From Pontederia crassipes (lineage: Eukaryota; Streptophyta; Magnoliopsida; Commelinales; Pontederiaceae): a stretch of 64,000 bases of DNA. Shown here one piece after another: positions 24,241-35,312 of this stretch. The stretch is from positions 23,812,874 through 23,876,873 of the forward strand of contig CM060195.1 of assembly GCA_030549335.1 (NCBI GenBank). The letters are read 5' to 3'. Both the position numbers and the translations under genes were made by a program. Each line of letters begins with the position of its first letter. The stretch's first letter is position 1. The notes under the pieces are model-generated. The model saw only the letters and a list, made by a program, of their open reading frames with translations, had not been told where the DNA came from and made no database searches.

Positions 24241-24950
24241 AACATCTAACTTAGTCCCAATATGGTCACCCACGGTCATCGAACTTTAGAAACATTTCAA
24301 CATTAATCATCACAACCAGTTATAGCCAATTTACTAGTGGATTGCTAACGTGGCGCTCATGTGGATGTTTACATGGCACCATATCATCACGTTATCTCTC
24401 CTCCACGTGAGATTAAAAATGCCATGTCAACATTTTTTTTGGCTCTATCCAAACTTAATTTTGTATCTACATCATTATACAACTTTTCAAAATTTTCAGA
24501 CAAGGTCATTCAACTTTTCAAATTTTCAATCATGATCATCATTAAAAATTTAAAATAGTAAATAATAAATATAAATAAAATAAAAATTAAAGGCATTTAG
24601 ACCGACTCGGTACATTTTGGGGCACGACCCATTCAGATCGAGCATCCTAATTTTTTGTGTACTAAATATATAATATTATGATAATTAATAATTTTTTAAT
24701 TAGATAATAAAAAATTATAAAAATAACATATTGATTACATTTTTGTCATAAAATTTGGAATAATAAAAATATATTATAATTAGAAAAATAAAAATATTTT
24801 TTCACGTGAGATTTCATCGAGTTTGAGACAAATCCGCTGGTGGGGTCGTGCCCAACACTTGGTTCGGGCTCGATGAAATCTCATGCAAAAAAATATTTTT
24901 TTTAATTATAATATTTCTAATTTCTTTTATGATTTTTAATTATTCATTTT
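24240..24950. mobile_element. Inverted-repeat (foldback) element
   Basis: The left part (GGTCA-CGAACTTT, GTTATAGCCA, GTGGCGCTCATGTGGATG, CATTCAACTTTTCAAATTTTCAATCATGATCATC) is the same family as the arms of the element inside the tandem duplication (42480-44060 and its copy). Near its end is a strong hairpin: TGAGATTTCATCGAG (24807-24821) and its exact complement (24869-24883), extending with mismatches to about 50 bp per arm around a 47-base loop. Borders are uncertain. Confidence 0.5.
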
Positions 24951-24952
24951 TA

Positions 24953-25390
24953 TTTAATTTGATTAAGTATTCTTTTGTGTAACTCTTCATTTAATTTAAT
25001 TTAATTACATCATGAAGCCATTAGACTCCACAATGTCATAATTAATGTAATCATATTTAATTTTCTATTATCTATGAATATATTAACAATACTTTCTAGA
25101 GATATATCTATATTCTATATAAAGTCATGCTTCATGTCATTTCTATAATTAAGTTTGAAGCACTCTCCTTCCACCATTTTCATTTATCTTTTGAATGATT
25201 AATTTTTTTTAAATTTGATTCAATATTTTGTGTGTAAATCTCCATTTAATTTTATTTAATGGTAACATAAAGGCATTAAATCACGCAATGTCATAATTAA
25301 TGTCATCCTATTTGATTTTTTATTATATATGAATATATACTAATAATATTTAAAATTTAAAATATATCTAATTTTATATTAGATGTACAA
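24953..25390. repeat. Direct repeat, ~256-bp spacing
   Basis: AATTTGATT...TTGTGT-TAA...TCATTTAATTT...GGCATTA/GCCATTA...AATGTCATAATTAATGT is found at about 24953-25125 and again at about 25208-25385, at moderate identity. It is AT-rich and non-coding. Confidence 0.6.
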
Positions 25391-26050
25391 ACATATTTAT
25401 TTTAATATATTTTAGTGAGATTAAGTAGGGTGTAACTACAGAAAAATGCTACAACTTATAACCAATCTATTCAAGTCATTCTATCGACTTCTTAAATAAT
25501 GAATTATCTAAATTCGATCGACTTCTTAAATGATGAATGTTGCCTGGTAGGGGGGTGGGGGGATATGGGTGTGGCGGCACCCCTTCCCCGCGCTTTGCCT
25601 CTCTTCTTGCCGGAGAAGAGGGGGAGGGGCAAGAGGGCCCTCCCCTCCTATGTGCATGGGCATTGCGCTCCCTCCTCTCCGACGCTAGAGAGGATTGGTT
25701 GGCGTTGGCAAGAGGGAGAGTGTCCCCTCTTTTTTATATTATTTTTTTTTATTTTATATAATTTTTTATTTAAAATTTAAATGTTATGTTAGCCGAATGA
25801 TCGAAAAATTGGATATTTTCGATCGAAAGGACATTTGGAAAACGGATAAAGTTGAAAGGTATTTAACGAAATTTATTCAGAATAGAGGTATCCTTAAAGG
25901 GTGAGTTTTGTTCCTAACTGATTTTTGGATGATTTTTATAAGTGAAAATTTTTAGATCGAAGATTCGACATGCGGAAGGCAAGAAAATAAATTATATATA
26001 TATATATTTAATTTAATTAAAATATACAAGAAACTGTTCATGAGGAAGGG
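25391..26050. other. Spacer with GC-rich insert
   Basis: A sharply GC-rich patch (25545-25730, GGGGTGGGG and CCCCTCCTATG) sits in AT-rich flanks. It resembles the GC-rich interior of the element at 55161-55859 in style only. The ORFs through it are not conserved. The part next to 26050 is the likely promoter of the transporter gene; I see no clear TATA box. Confidence 0.35.
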
Positions 26051-26109
26051 CCGAGGTGGAGGGATCAACATTCAACAGAGGCAAACGAGACAACCATTTT
26101 TCTCTTAAA

Positions 26110-26326
26110 GCAATTAAATTAAAAGAACTCAAACCCAGAGAAGTAATTAAAACCCTCCTCCTCTCCCCCTCTTTTGCTTTCCTTATTTTAAAAGCACTGC
26201 GCCCTAGGAGCTCTTCACGCCACTGCCTAATCGATTGTCCTCTTCCCTCATCCTCAGATCAGCGGCGGTTTGCCCGTGCCGATTGTAGTGCCATCGATGC
26301 CCCCGGCGGATCGTCTGTTGGATCTG
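26110..26326 (+). other. Untranslated first exon of the transporter gene
   Basis: CT-rich leader-like sequence (26150-26250) ends at a good donor, GGATCTG|GTGAGC (26326/26327). The matching acceptor, TTTCTTTTTGCAG|CGACATC, ends at 27680, giving a 1354-base leader intron. The 5' limit is a guess. A GC-rich untranslated exon followed by a long intron is usual in this plant gene family. Confidence 0.55.
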
Positions 26327-27752
26327 GTGAGCATTTGGATCTGACGCTTGTTTGGACTCCATTGCCGCCCTCTTCTTCTCTCTTTTGCGTTTATATTCTT
26401 TTTCCCTTCATCTCCATCTCTTGTTGTTCATATTACATGGATCTGAGCTTGTTTATTTTTCTGTGAAATTTACGGAGGAAGCGATTGATGACGTGAATCC
26501 ATGAAGGTTGAGAGCTTATAGTGTTTGCAACAAGTTGACGATGGGGCGTGGCGGTTTTAGGGAGAGTATAAAATAGGTGGATCTGGATTTAGTTTCATAG
26601 TTGCCGCCTTGGACAGTTGTTGAACACTCGTCAGTCATCGACGTGATTTCAGAGGACAAGGGTTTTTAGATTTGGTGCATCCCTTTATTACAGGTTTACT
26701 GATAGTGGTCGATCCAAGGTTATTTGCGAATGCCCACTTAATGTAATTGTAGCCAATTAATCAAAATAAAAGTTTCAATTCGACATTACATAAATCTAAC
26801 AAGTCCATGTATGATTACAAAAATTGATTTTATCCTTCGATTTTTGTGATAAATTAATAATGTAAGAATGTTAACTTATATGCACGACGTACTAACTCCT
26901 TCTACCTTATCGGTTTTCTTTTTCTGTCTAGAATCTTGTGATTTTCACCACCTGTAAAATCTTATGATTTCATAATTCACTGCATGAGGTTGTAGCTTAA
27001 GCACATATTAAGTCCCGGATAATTTTTGAATTGGTTAGTCACTCTTGGCTTCAAATGTAATGAAAAACATCTTTAATTTGCATCAAATGTTTAAATAATT
27101 TTACATACTAATGTGTCATCATTTGTGAATGACAATATTGGTTGGACTCTGGATGTTTCAGCTTGACTATATCAAAACATCCGAGCACCATGTTATTGGA
27201 GTTTAGACGATTGTGATAACTACAAATGTCATGCCAACCATTCACTTGTGTTTTTATGCTTCTGGAAATCAGTAGGTTCTCAATGTTTTGCTCAGACTGT
27301 CTTTGTGCCATTGTTAAAGAATGAAAAGGGAATGCATGCATATTGTATGTATGAAAAAGAATGTATATATGTAAAAGAAACAAAGGGATGAGTTACAAAA
27401 ACAAAACTATAAGATCTCTCCGTATTCAGTCAAAAAAGGGATGTGGTGTACGGTTTTCTCAATTATGAAAAAATAATGATGGAGTAAAATTTTGTGTTCC
27501 AGGCATTTGAATTTCTTTTTTTCCAGATATCAAATGCTGTTGTTATCTGTTTGCTTCTTTTTGTGTTTTATACAAGCATACGACCAAGATCTTATCCTCC
27601 TATTCACAAGTAAAATATCTCAGGTATCTGATTTTTGTGGACACTAACTTGCTTTGTTGACATTATATTTCTTTTTGCAGCGACATCTAACTTAGCCCAA
27701 ACTAATTTATGGAGAATTAGATAAGTGCTGTAAGAAGTGAAAATAAGAGGAT

Positions 27753-30700
27753 ATGGCACCTGCAAGCAAGGCTGATAGAAAGGCAGCACATGATGCAGGT
27801 GCTTGGATGTTCAATGTTGTTACATCAGTTGGAATAATCATGGTCAATAAGGCTTTAATGGCTACTTATGGTTTCAGTTTCGGTAAGCCATACGACTTCC
27901 CTATTCTACCATGTTTATGCGATGTTAAGGAGTTCTAATTATTCATTTGTCAGTTTATTTCTCAAAATCTATACCAGAATAGGAGATGGCGAGACTCCTA
28001 AATTGATATCTTACTAACTTAAATTCGCGACATTGTGACATATTTTTTATAGGAGTGGTTCTAGTTATTCATTTGTCAGTTTATTTCTCAGAATCCAAAC
28101 TAGAACAGGATATGGAGAGCCTCATAAATTTCACACGAAATCTTGATTTAGTTCTATGCACTATTCTGATTGAATTGGGTGTTGAAATTGAGCTATCACA
28201 GCTTTAAATTTGCAATGCCTTTATGATAGTGTTATCTTTAGTGTTCTAATTTGTTGGTATTTTCCTCTCAAAAACAACTTGGCAATTCTGGCACATACCT
28301 TTAATCATTAAATACCTTTCCTATGTGTTTATTTTCTGATATACCATACCCATACTTAATTGAGAGGATTATAGGCCATACTTAATACAGAAGTCTCTAA
28401 TACTTCATTTTCTTCTCTAACAAATTCTGAAAAGGAATCCTACCCTGATTTACTCAACACACAAATTATATGTGATTGAGTCTGGTATGTCACAGAATTC
28501 CTCATGCCAGAAACTTGATGAGCATAACTAGGTTTATAAAGGTTTTCTTTCAAGCATCATAACAACTAAGCTTAGAACATATTCCTAAAAGAACAAGAAT
28601 CTGTTGAATATTTTTCTATTACCATGATAGCTTTTCACCCAACTCATGCTATCAAACTTGTTTAATTTCTTTACTAAAAGACTTGCTAATGACTATTGAC
28701 CACAAATAGCCATCCTTTAATCCCTACAAAAAGATTCGGCTCAATGAAACTGCTGTCTGAACTCAATACTTTTCTGAACTATCCCTACAGCTACAATTAT
28801 GATTTAGCTTTTCTTCCATAAACTCTGTTGACCTTTCATCTGAAGTTTCAGTTTTTGTCATTTCTACAATGACCAAGTAATTTTTACTCTTTAAACTCTG
28901 ATGAAAATTTTTTGTTGAATGTTCTTTCCAGTTGGGTTATTTTTGGCTATTTTTATTCATATAAATGCTTTACATTTGAGAAAAAAACTGTTGTCCTTGA
29001 TTTTTTAACACTGTTAATCAAGTAGCTTGAAGTGCTTTTCTTAAAAAAAAAGTTTGAAGTGAAATTTGTAAGTTTATATAAATGCTACTGTCTATGCTCT
29101 TGTCCTGATGTGATGCTTTTGTTTTGTGACACAGCTACAACTCTGACTGGTTTGCATTTTGCTACTACCACTCTCATGACTGCAGCTCTAAGGTGGCTGG
29201 GCTATATTCAGCCCTCGCATCTACCATTTCCTGAACTTCTAAAGTTTGTTCTTTTCGCAAATTTATCAATTGTTGGTATGAATGTCAGTTTAATGTGGAA
29301 TTCTGTAGGGTTTTATCAGGTTTGTCATGGTCACACATTGTTTGTTATTGACTTATCTTGAAGAATTTCATTAATGGGTATGTCACTTTCGTGATATAAC
29401 AACAGATTGCAAAGCTGTGTATGATCCCAGTATCATGTCTTCTTGAAGTTTTGTTTGATAAGATACGCTACTCTAGGGATACCAAGCTCAGCATAATGGT
29501 AGTTCTCATAGGCGTTGCCATCTGTACAGTTACAGATGTGAGTGTAAATACTAGAGGGCTGATAGCCGCTGTTATAGCTGTTTGGAGCACTTCTTTACAA
29601 CAATATGTAAGTAATTTAATTATAGCACGTTTGTTTTCTTATTTTCTGTTATGCATGATCTTCTGGTGAGATTTTTTTGTATTTAGTCTTTTGTACATGT
29701 GGATTGGAATTTATTTGCACTCATCCACATCTTTGGTACTTGAAATTTTCTGATTCTTTCACAATGATACAGACACTAATGAACTGCTCTTTGATGAACG
29801 ATAGATACTGGAAAAATATGATAACTACATATGCCTGCCAGGGCGCTTTGATGACACATACCATGTATCATGATTATGTCACATATTTCCATTGTTTGAA
29901 ACAAAGATGTCAGATATCTCTGTGTTAGGTTTCTATGTTTTTCTATGTTTTGATGTTGACAGACTAAAACCTTTCTAACTGGTTAGATTACAGTTCCAAT
30001 TTTTCCACTCTTTCTTGTTGTGGTTTATGACAACACAAAAATATCATAAGACCTCTTCTTAAGGTTTGGGTTTAAGCTAATATCTTCTATCATGTAATTC
30101 TTTTATGTGAATCCTCTAAGAGAACTCTTCCTTGTGTACCAATGCTTTCTTAACAATATGGATTGAGCAAAGAATCAATCCCATTGTCCGTAAATAGATT
30201 ACAGTAACACTAATGTCTTTTTGTTTTAAAAAGAAGATGAGACCAGTATATGCCAAATCTTATGCTGTTTGTTTTGGATGGTAATTATTCTTTGAATCTT
30301 GGAGTGTTAAGATGTTATAGAGATCAATCCTCTTGCCGATCTCTCTATCTTTATCATATTTGTTCTCCTAAAAAATCTTTATCGTATTTGTCTACTAGAG
30401 TTGTTGAATACTCCTTTCAGGGAAAAAAATACTTGTAATTTGTTAATAATATAAAATAAATGATGTTTTTCCTAACGGCTTAAGCGTTTAGGATGATTGA
30501 TTAGCACATCAAATTTCAATACGGTACCAGAGCCAGAGGTCAAAAGAGTTCAAACCTCATTAAAGTCTTATTAAAAAATTATTTTCCTCTTCTTGTTGTC
30601 CACATGGTGGGCTGGATTAAATTAAAAATTGTCACTAGGCCACACGCGAGGAGTGTTAAGAATATAAAATAAATGATGTTCTTCCTAACGGTTTAAGCTT

Positions 30701-33700
30701 TTAGGAAAATTAGTTAGCACATTAAATTTCAACACAATTCATACACCTGTTTCTTCTGTGAAAAAATCATTGTTAGTACATGCCAAAAGCTTCTAAGAAA
30801 TATAAAGACACTGATAAATTGAAGCTGTGTTGATCATTATTTGAATATTGTCATTTTTGTTTGTGCTTACAAGCGAGGCCGATGGGCCTAACACAGAACA
30901 CATTTTATTTTGAGAGAAAAAAGGATGATAGCAAGTTATGCCGTCATCTTGATTTTTTTGAAACGGGAAAGGACGATTAGCAAGATGGTAGTCATCCAGA
31001 ATTTCATTAATGTTTAAGTGAAATAATCTGGAGTCCGATTAAAAGAGGGAGAGGGAGGCCAAGGCGGACACTTGGCGAACTAATAGAGCAAGATCTATTG
31101 GTGAATAATATACCGAAAGGTTTGGTTACTAATAGAGCGGAATGGCGTCGTATGATCCATGTAGCCGACCCCACCTAGTGGGATAAGGCTTTGTTGTTGT
31201 TGTTGTTGTTTAAGTGAGATTACAGGATTAAAGCAGAACTTAAAACATGACAATCCCCTCATGAAGAAATAAAAGACTACATCAAAGATGATTCCTCCGC
31301 TCTCTAAAAATATTTTCCGCATGATGACAAATATTTTCAGCATAGGCGCGACCCCCTTGAAAAAGTGTCTCATTTCTTTGCAGCCATAATGCCCAGATAT
31401 ATTTATTATATATCACTTCTAATCAAGGTGGAACTAGGAAATCATTTGCTGTCAATACATTTTATTCTGTCACATAGAACCATCGACGATGCTTCGTTAC
31501 CCGTGTGGCATAATCCACGAGACAGCGGTTCCAACAAAATCGGCTCTCTCGAGGTGGCAATATCGTGCACAGGCGCCTCGGAGCTCGCAGAAGTCTGCAT
31601 GGAGATGTTAACGGCATGCTGCGAAGAGGATGTTGTGACACGTGGCTTCTGCCTCCAGCCCGTGCGAACGGATCCCGAAGAGGCCGGGCGATGTGGCGGC
31701 ACATGAGCAACACTGCAGGAGGTCTGTCGCACGAGAGCAGATGCAGGGGGCGACGCCTCGGTTCCAGGTGCCTCGGGCATCCCAGGTAGGGCCACGTGTC
31801 CAGACAGAGGCCGCGGACGGCGTTCCCATCTGGACTCCGTCGGCGGTCGAGGTCCACCGCCGGCGACGATCTCCGCCCATGACTGGCGGCGATGCTGTCC
31901 ATCAGCGCAGGCAATGGTGATGTGATACACGATGTCATCCGATCGTAGAAGGATTTTCTCCGGAATATAGCAATGCGGCAAAACAGAGATTGAGGCGCGA
32001 ATGCAGGCGATATTGGCGGTTCCGATGGCAGGCACAGCAACATCACAGAGGATTGCGAAAGGCCGGATGATTGCAGATAGCACCTCACTGTAGCGCAGAT
32101 GCAGGGGAACCCCAGAGATGGTGATAGAGACCCTGCTAGTTTCGCTGGACATGGAGCCCCCAAAAGCTGGCAACCAAGCAGACCAGGACACATGGGTTTC
32201 CCCGACCGTAGTTGATTCAGCAATAAGTTGGTTGCGCTGTTCCTGCGTTCCCAGCCAGAGAAGGACACACTGGTTGGAAAGAAGAGATGGGGAGAGACGG
32301 ACAGGGGATTGGAGCTGCTGTTCGACCCCTGCCTGAACCGCATCCAGTGTCGCAGTCGGGGAAGCCATCCAACCGATGAGACATTGAGACAAGAAACCTC
32401 ATGTGGCGGAAGCATCCGGCCCCCATGGTGCGTCGACAGCAGAGATCGCCGGCGCGGACAAGAGGTCACCCGAGCGAAGGCGCCTGTTCCTGCTCCAGGC
32501 GATGACGGGAGGGGCAAGCAGCACGCCGGTGGCCCATCCCGTGACAGCGAAGGCACCGCAAAGGCTCCCGGCAGCTGCGCTGAAAATGCCCAAGCAAGGG
32601 GGCTGCACAGCAGAAGGCGCCTGTTCCTGCTCCAGGCGATGACGGGAGGGGCAAGCAGCACGCCGGTGGCCCATCCCGTGACAGCGAAGGCACCGCAAAG
32701 GCTCCCGGCAGCTGCGCTGAAAATGCCCACGGCCGCGACACCTGAAGATGACATCCAGCAGCCGTGACGAAGAGGTCGCCTTCGCGGCGTGTTGCCTGAA
32801 CCAACCACCGTCGACAGGAAGATAGCGAGGCATGATGAGGTGAGGCGACCCAGGTGAAAGAGGTTAATGGAGGCGGTGACGCCGCCGGCAGGGGCTACCG
32901 GAGACGGGGGTGGCGCCGCCGGCAGGGGCTACCGAAACGGGAGTGGCACCACTGGCAGGGGCTGCCGGAGGCGGGGGTGGCCCCTTCGTCAGGGATTGCC
33001 GAGGACGGGGTCGAAGGCCTAGAGACTTTTTTAAGTCAATTACCTCTGACTTTATTTTTCAACTCGTAAGAATGTGACATATGTTAGTGTAGGCAAAAAT
33101 CCGTCATCCTGTTTTATAATGACCTACACTACATATGGTAATATACAAGAAACTCCAACCTGTAGCTAATGAAGTAAACTCTGCTCCAAAGGTCCTCCTT
33201 AGAGCACAGACCAAGAAGTGAATCATTCATCTTGCGGAGACTACATACACCAAACCTCCCTTCATGGTGGCCCGCATACCTCATTCCAAACCACCAAATG
33301 AATCCAGAATTATTGTTTCCAGCTTACTGCATTAAGAAACTATAAATTAAAGGCATACATGAAGTCACGAAAACAGTGAAAATTGAAATTGAGACCTTTG
33401 GATATGCAAGCGGGTTGTTTGTGGCTGTGCTACAACTTCGCTCTCCAATGTTGATTGCTTTTGTATATTTGAATATTGAGTCTTATTGTTTTGGCTTGTA
33501 GTGAATACTCATCCACATCAAGAATGGCTGTTCATTCCCCTTAAGATTGAATGTATATTAATTTTTTTATGCTCAAGATTAATGACTATGATGCTGATCT
33601 CAGTCATTTGATCAAAGTCGGAACCTTCTAATATGTGCATTTGGATTGTAGTATGTGCATTTTCTTCAAAGGAAGTACTCGCTGGGATCCTTCAACCTCC

Positions 33701-34297
33701 TTGGACATACTGCTCCAGCACAGGCATTGACACTATTGTTACTGGGACCTTTGGTTGATCTACTGCTGACAAACAAAAGGGTTGATAAATTTGATTATAA
33801 TGTAACTGCAGTGGTAAGTAACAAATCAAGGTTCTTTGGCTGTGTACAGCATTGTTTGATTTGTTGTTAACTACAATCCAGCTGGTAGCGTTTGTTCTTC
33901 TTATCTTTTGGTGTTTCTGTTTCAAGCAGTAATGTTCTCACAAGTGTTTAACCTTGTGCTGTTGCAGTTCTTTATTATCTTGTCCTGCAGTATAGCTGTG
34001 GGAACCAACCTTAGCCAGTTCATCTGTATAGGAAGATTCACAGCGGTGTCATTCCAAGTCCTTGGGCACATGAAGACGATTCTTGTCTTAGTTTTGGGGT
34101 TCTTCTTATTCGGAAAGGAGGGTCTGAATCTACACGTAGTCCTTGGGATGATCTTGGCAGTGCTTGGAATGATCTGGTACGGTAGTGCATCATCGAAACC
34201 AGGTGGTAAAGAGCGGCGGAGTTACTCGATACCCAGTGAGAAATCTCAGAAGCACGGCCTGTTATCTGAATCAAGAGACGTTGATGACAAAGTCTAA
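27753..34297 (+). CDS. Nucleotide-sugar transporter, URGT/NST-KT group
   Basis: Coding exons: 27753-27882, 29135-29319, 29406-29606, 33652-33813 and 33968-34297. All junctions are GT/AG and in phase, giving 1008 bases and 335 residues, the usual family length. The protein has the multi-span drug/metabolite-transporter (TPT-like) fold and the signature VLGHMKT (257-263) with the conserved KT pair. The start is strongly like Arabidopsis URGT4-6 ([20 protein letters not shown]), and [20 protein letters not shown] is near-identical to that clade. Such proteins exchange UDP-rhamnose or UDP-galactose for UMP across Golgi membranes, feeding pectin synthesis; substrate is inferred from homology. The hydrophilic tail ([11 protein letters not shown] onward) is cytosolic-type. 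Introns 1 to 4 hold repeats; intron 4 (29607-33651) carries three mobile-element remnants. Confidence 0.94.
27932..28130. repeat. Intronic direct repeat, 127-bp spacing
   Basis: TTCTAATTATTCATTTGTCAG (27932 onward) and TTCTAGTTATTCATTTGTCAG (28059 onward) begin two roughly 70-base copies in the second intron of the transporter gene, at about 80% identity by eye. Confidence 0.75.
30441..30734 (+). mobile_element. TRIM (miniature LTR retrotransposon)
   Basis: Two direct repeats of 81 bases, 30441-30521 and 30654-30734, both start TGTTAA(T/G)AATATAAAAT and end ATTTCAA(T/C)A. Just inside the left repeat is GGTACCAGAGCC (30523-30534), one base from the GGTATCAGAGCC primer-binding site complementary to initiator tRNA-Met. 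Just before the right repeat is the purine-rich GCGAGGAG (30646-30653). The internal part is only 132 bases and non-coding. Total length and layout fit a TRIM. It sits in the fourth intron of the transporter gene. Confidence 0.8.
31026..31208 (+). mobile_element. 5'-truncated RTE-type LINE tail
   Basis: A 49-codon in-frame tail reads [15 protein letters not shown]...[12 protein letters not shown] and stops at TAG (31178-31180), followed by TGGGATAAGGCTTTG and a (TTG)n tail. This is the C-terminus and 3' end of plant RTE retrotransposons. The target duplication TGTTTAAGTGA is seen at 31011-31021 and 31207-31217. The rest of the reverse transcriptase is absent, as in a normal 5'-truncated insertion. 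Confidence 0.85.
31442..32833 (-). pseudogene. Antisense zinc-knuckle/DUF4283-like pseudogene
   Basis: On the - strand, 32833-32399 begins [12 protein letters not shown] and reads a first knuckle with its leading Cys lost ([13 protein letters not shown]), then an intact CCHC knuckle [14 protein letters not shown]. After a stop the same frame reopens at 32392 for 316 residues, including [30 protein letters not shown] and [10 protein letters not shown], a plan like the knuckle-plus-DUF4283 proteins linked to LINE ORF1 or domesticated families. A 117-base internal duplication shifts the frame. GC content is far above the surrounding intron. It lies opposite the transporter transcript, and I infer it is non-functional as a full protein. 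Confidence 0.65.
32476..32729. repeat. 117-bp duplication inside the zinc-knuckle remnant
   Basis: 32476-32592 and 32613-32729 appear identical by eye and are separated by 20 bases, so the offset is 137. This is not a multiple of three, so the zinc-knuckle motif in the second copy is in another frame. The apparent identity implies a recent event. Confidence 0.92.
32880..33012. repeat. GC-rich minisatellite, ~33-34 bp, four units
   Basis: Units of the type GCCGCCGGCAGGGGCTACCG followed by GAGACGGGGGTGGC start near 32881, 32915, 32948 and 32982. They lie just upstream of the pseudogene start on its own strand. Confidence 0.8.
33070..33651. other. Remaining part of transporter intron 4
   Basis: No element is recognised. 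The 3' splice acceptor TTTGGATTGTAG is at 33640-33651. Confidence 0.5.
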
Positions 34298-35264
34298 GAA
34301 TGCATACTCTGAATTTTTATTCTGGTTTTCAAGTTACATCCTCACACATTACATTCTGAGCACTCGTCTGATAGAATTTTTAGGTTGTATCGGGTTAGGA
34401 GAAATGCTAGGAGATTTTCCACTTCATTTATCTAGCCGATTTGAAGAGCTGCAATGTCATCTCGCCCGGGTTCTTTACCTTCGAAAATTTCCCCTTTTCC
34501 CGATCTATAACAATTTATTGCCTTTCAACATTTTCAAATCGTACAAAAAAGGAATTGAATGATGTATTTCTATGAATATCAAATTTATATGTATCCGGAT
34601 TGAACATGCCCCCACTTTACAGCAATACAAGTTTTCCTTGCTATTTTCACTTTTTCTGTTTGCCTTTCAAGTCTTTCTTAGAAATATGGGGATTTCAACA
34701 GTAAATATTGGAGGAATTCAGTATTTTCAATCGTTCGTTTGTTTCTCTAAAAGTAAAGCGAAAATTGAAAATAGAAACATATTTTCAAACTGTTTGTAAA
34801 ATGACAATGTTAAGAATTGTAGTGCCTTTATTGTTATTATTTATTTATTTATTTTTGTTTTTGAAGAAAGAGTATATAAACAGATTATGCTCTTGATAAT
34901 AATGGCATATAACCAGCAAGTTTACTCACCGAAAATAAAATATAAACAGCAATGTTTTTTTTTTATAATCCATTTTCAGTTGTGATAAACTGGTTTAGCC
35001 GATGTCAAATTCAGAATGCCAGTGCTCATATTCATTGTGTAACAGAATGCCAGAAGGACTTGCACAAACTTGTGGAGCTATTGGCGTGCGGCACACTGCA
35101 GTGTCCTTGACCAGGCGAGGCAAAGGAGAGGAAATTGTTGGGTGCAAGGTTTTCAGACTTAAAAAGTTTACGTAAATTTATTTTGTGTTTGATAAACTCG
35201 TCATAAATTCTAAACGTAAACTCCTAGATTTTACGTATAACCTTTTATAATATAAAAATATTTC
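34298..35264 (+). other. Transporter 3' UTR and spacer
   Basis: This stretch is T-rich and non-coding. The first few hundred bases probably form the 3' UTR. No further gene is seen. Confidence 0.4.
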
Positions 35265-35312
35265 ATAATATAAGTCTCACTTAGTAGGATAAGACTTTGT
35301 TGTTGTTGTTCA
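35265..35312 (+). mobile_element. RTE LINE 3' tail fragment
   Basis: AAGTCTCACTTAGTAGGATAAGACTTTGTTGTTGTTG at about 35271-35308 matches the CCACCTAGTGGGATAAGGCTTTGTTGTTG end of the RTE copies at 31208 and 39711. Only the tail is present. Confidence 0.6.

Noticed and set aside
30523..30534. tRNA gene or tRNA-derived SINE suggested by GGTACCAGAGCC and GTTCAAACC nearby
   Set aside because: No cloverleaf could be formed and the sequence is flanked by 81-base direct repeats, so a primer-binding site of a TRIM explains it better.
31462..32808. The longest minus-strand open frame (448 codons) as the real nested gene
   Set aside because: The recognisable zinc knuckle and the [15 protein letters not shown] region lie in another frame (32833-32399 and 32392-31442). 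The 448-codon frame is a GC-driven shadow.
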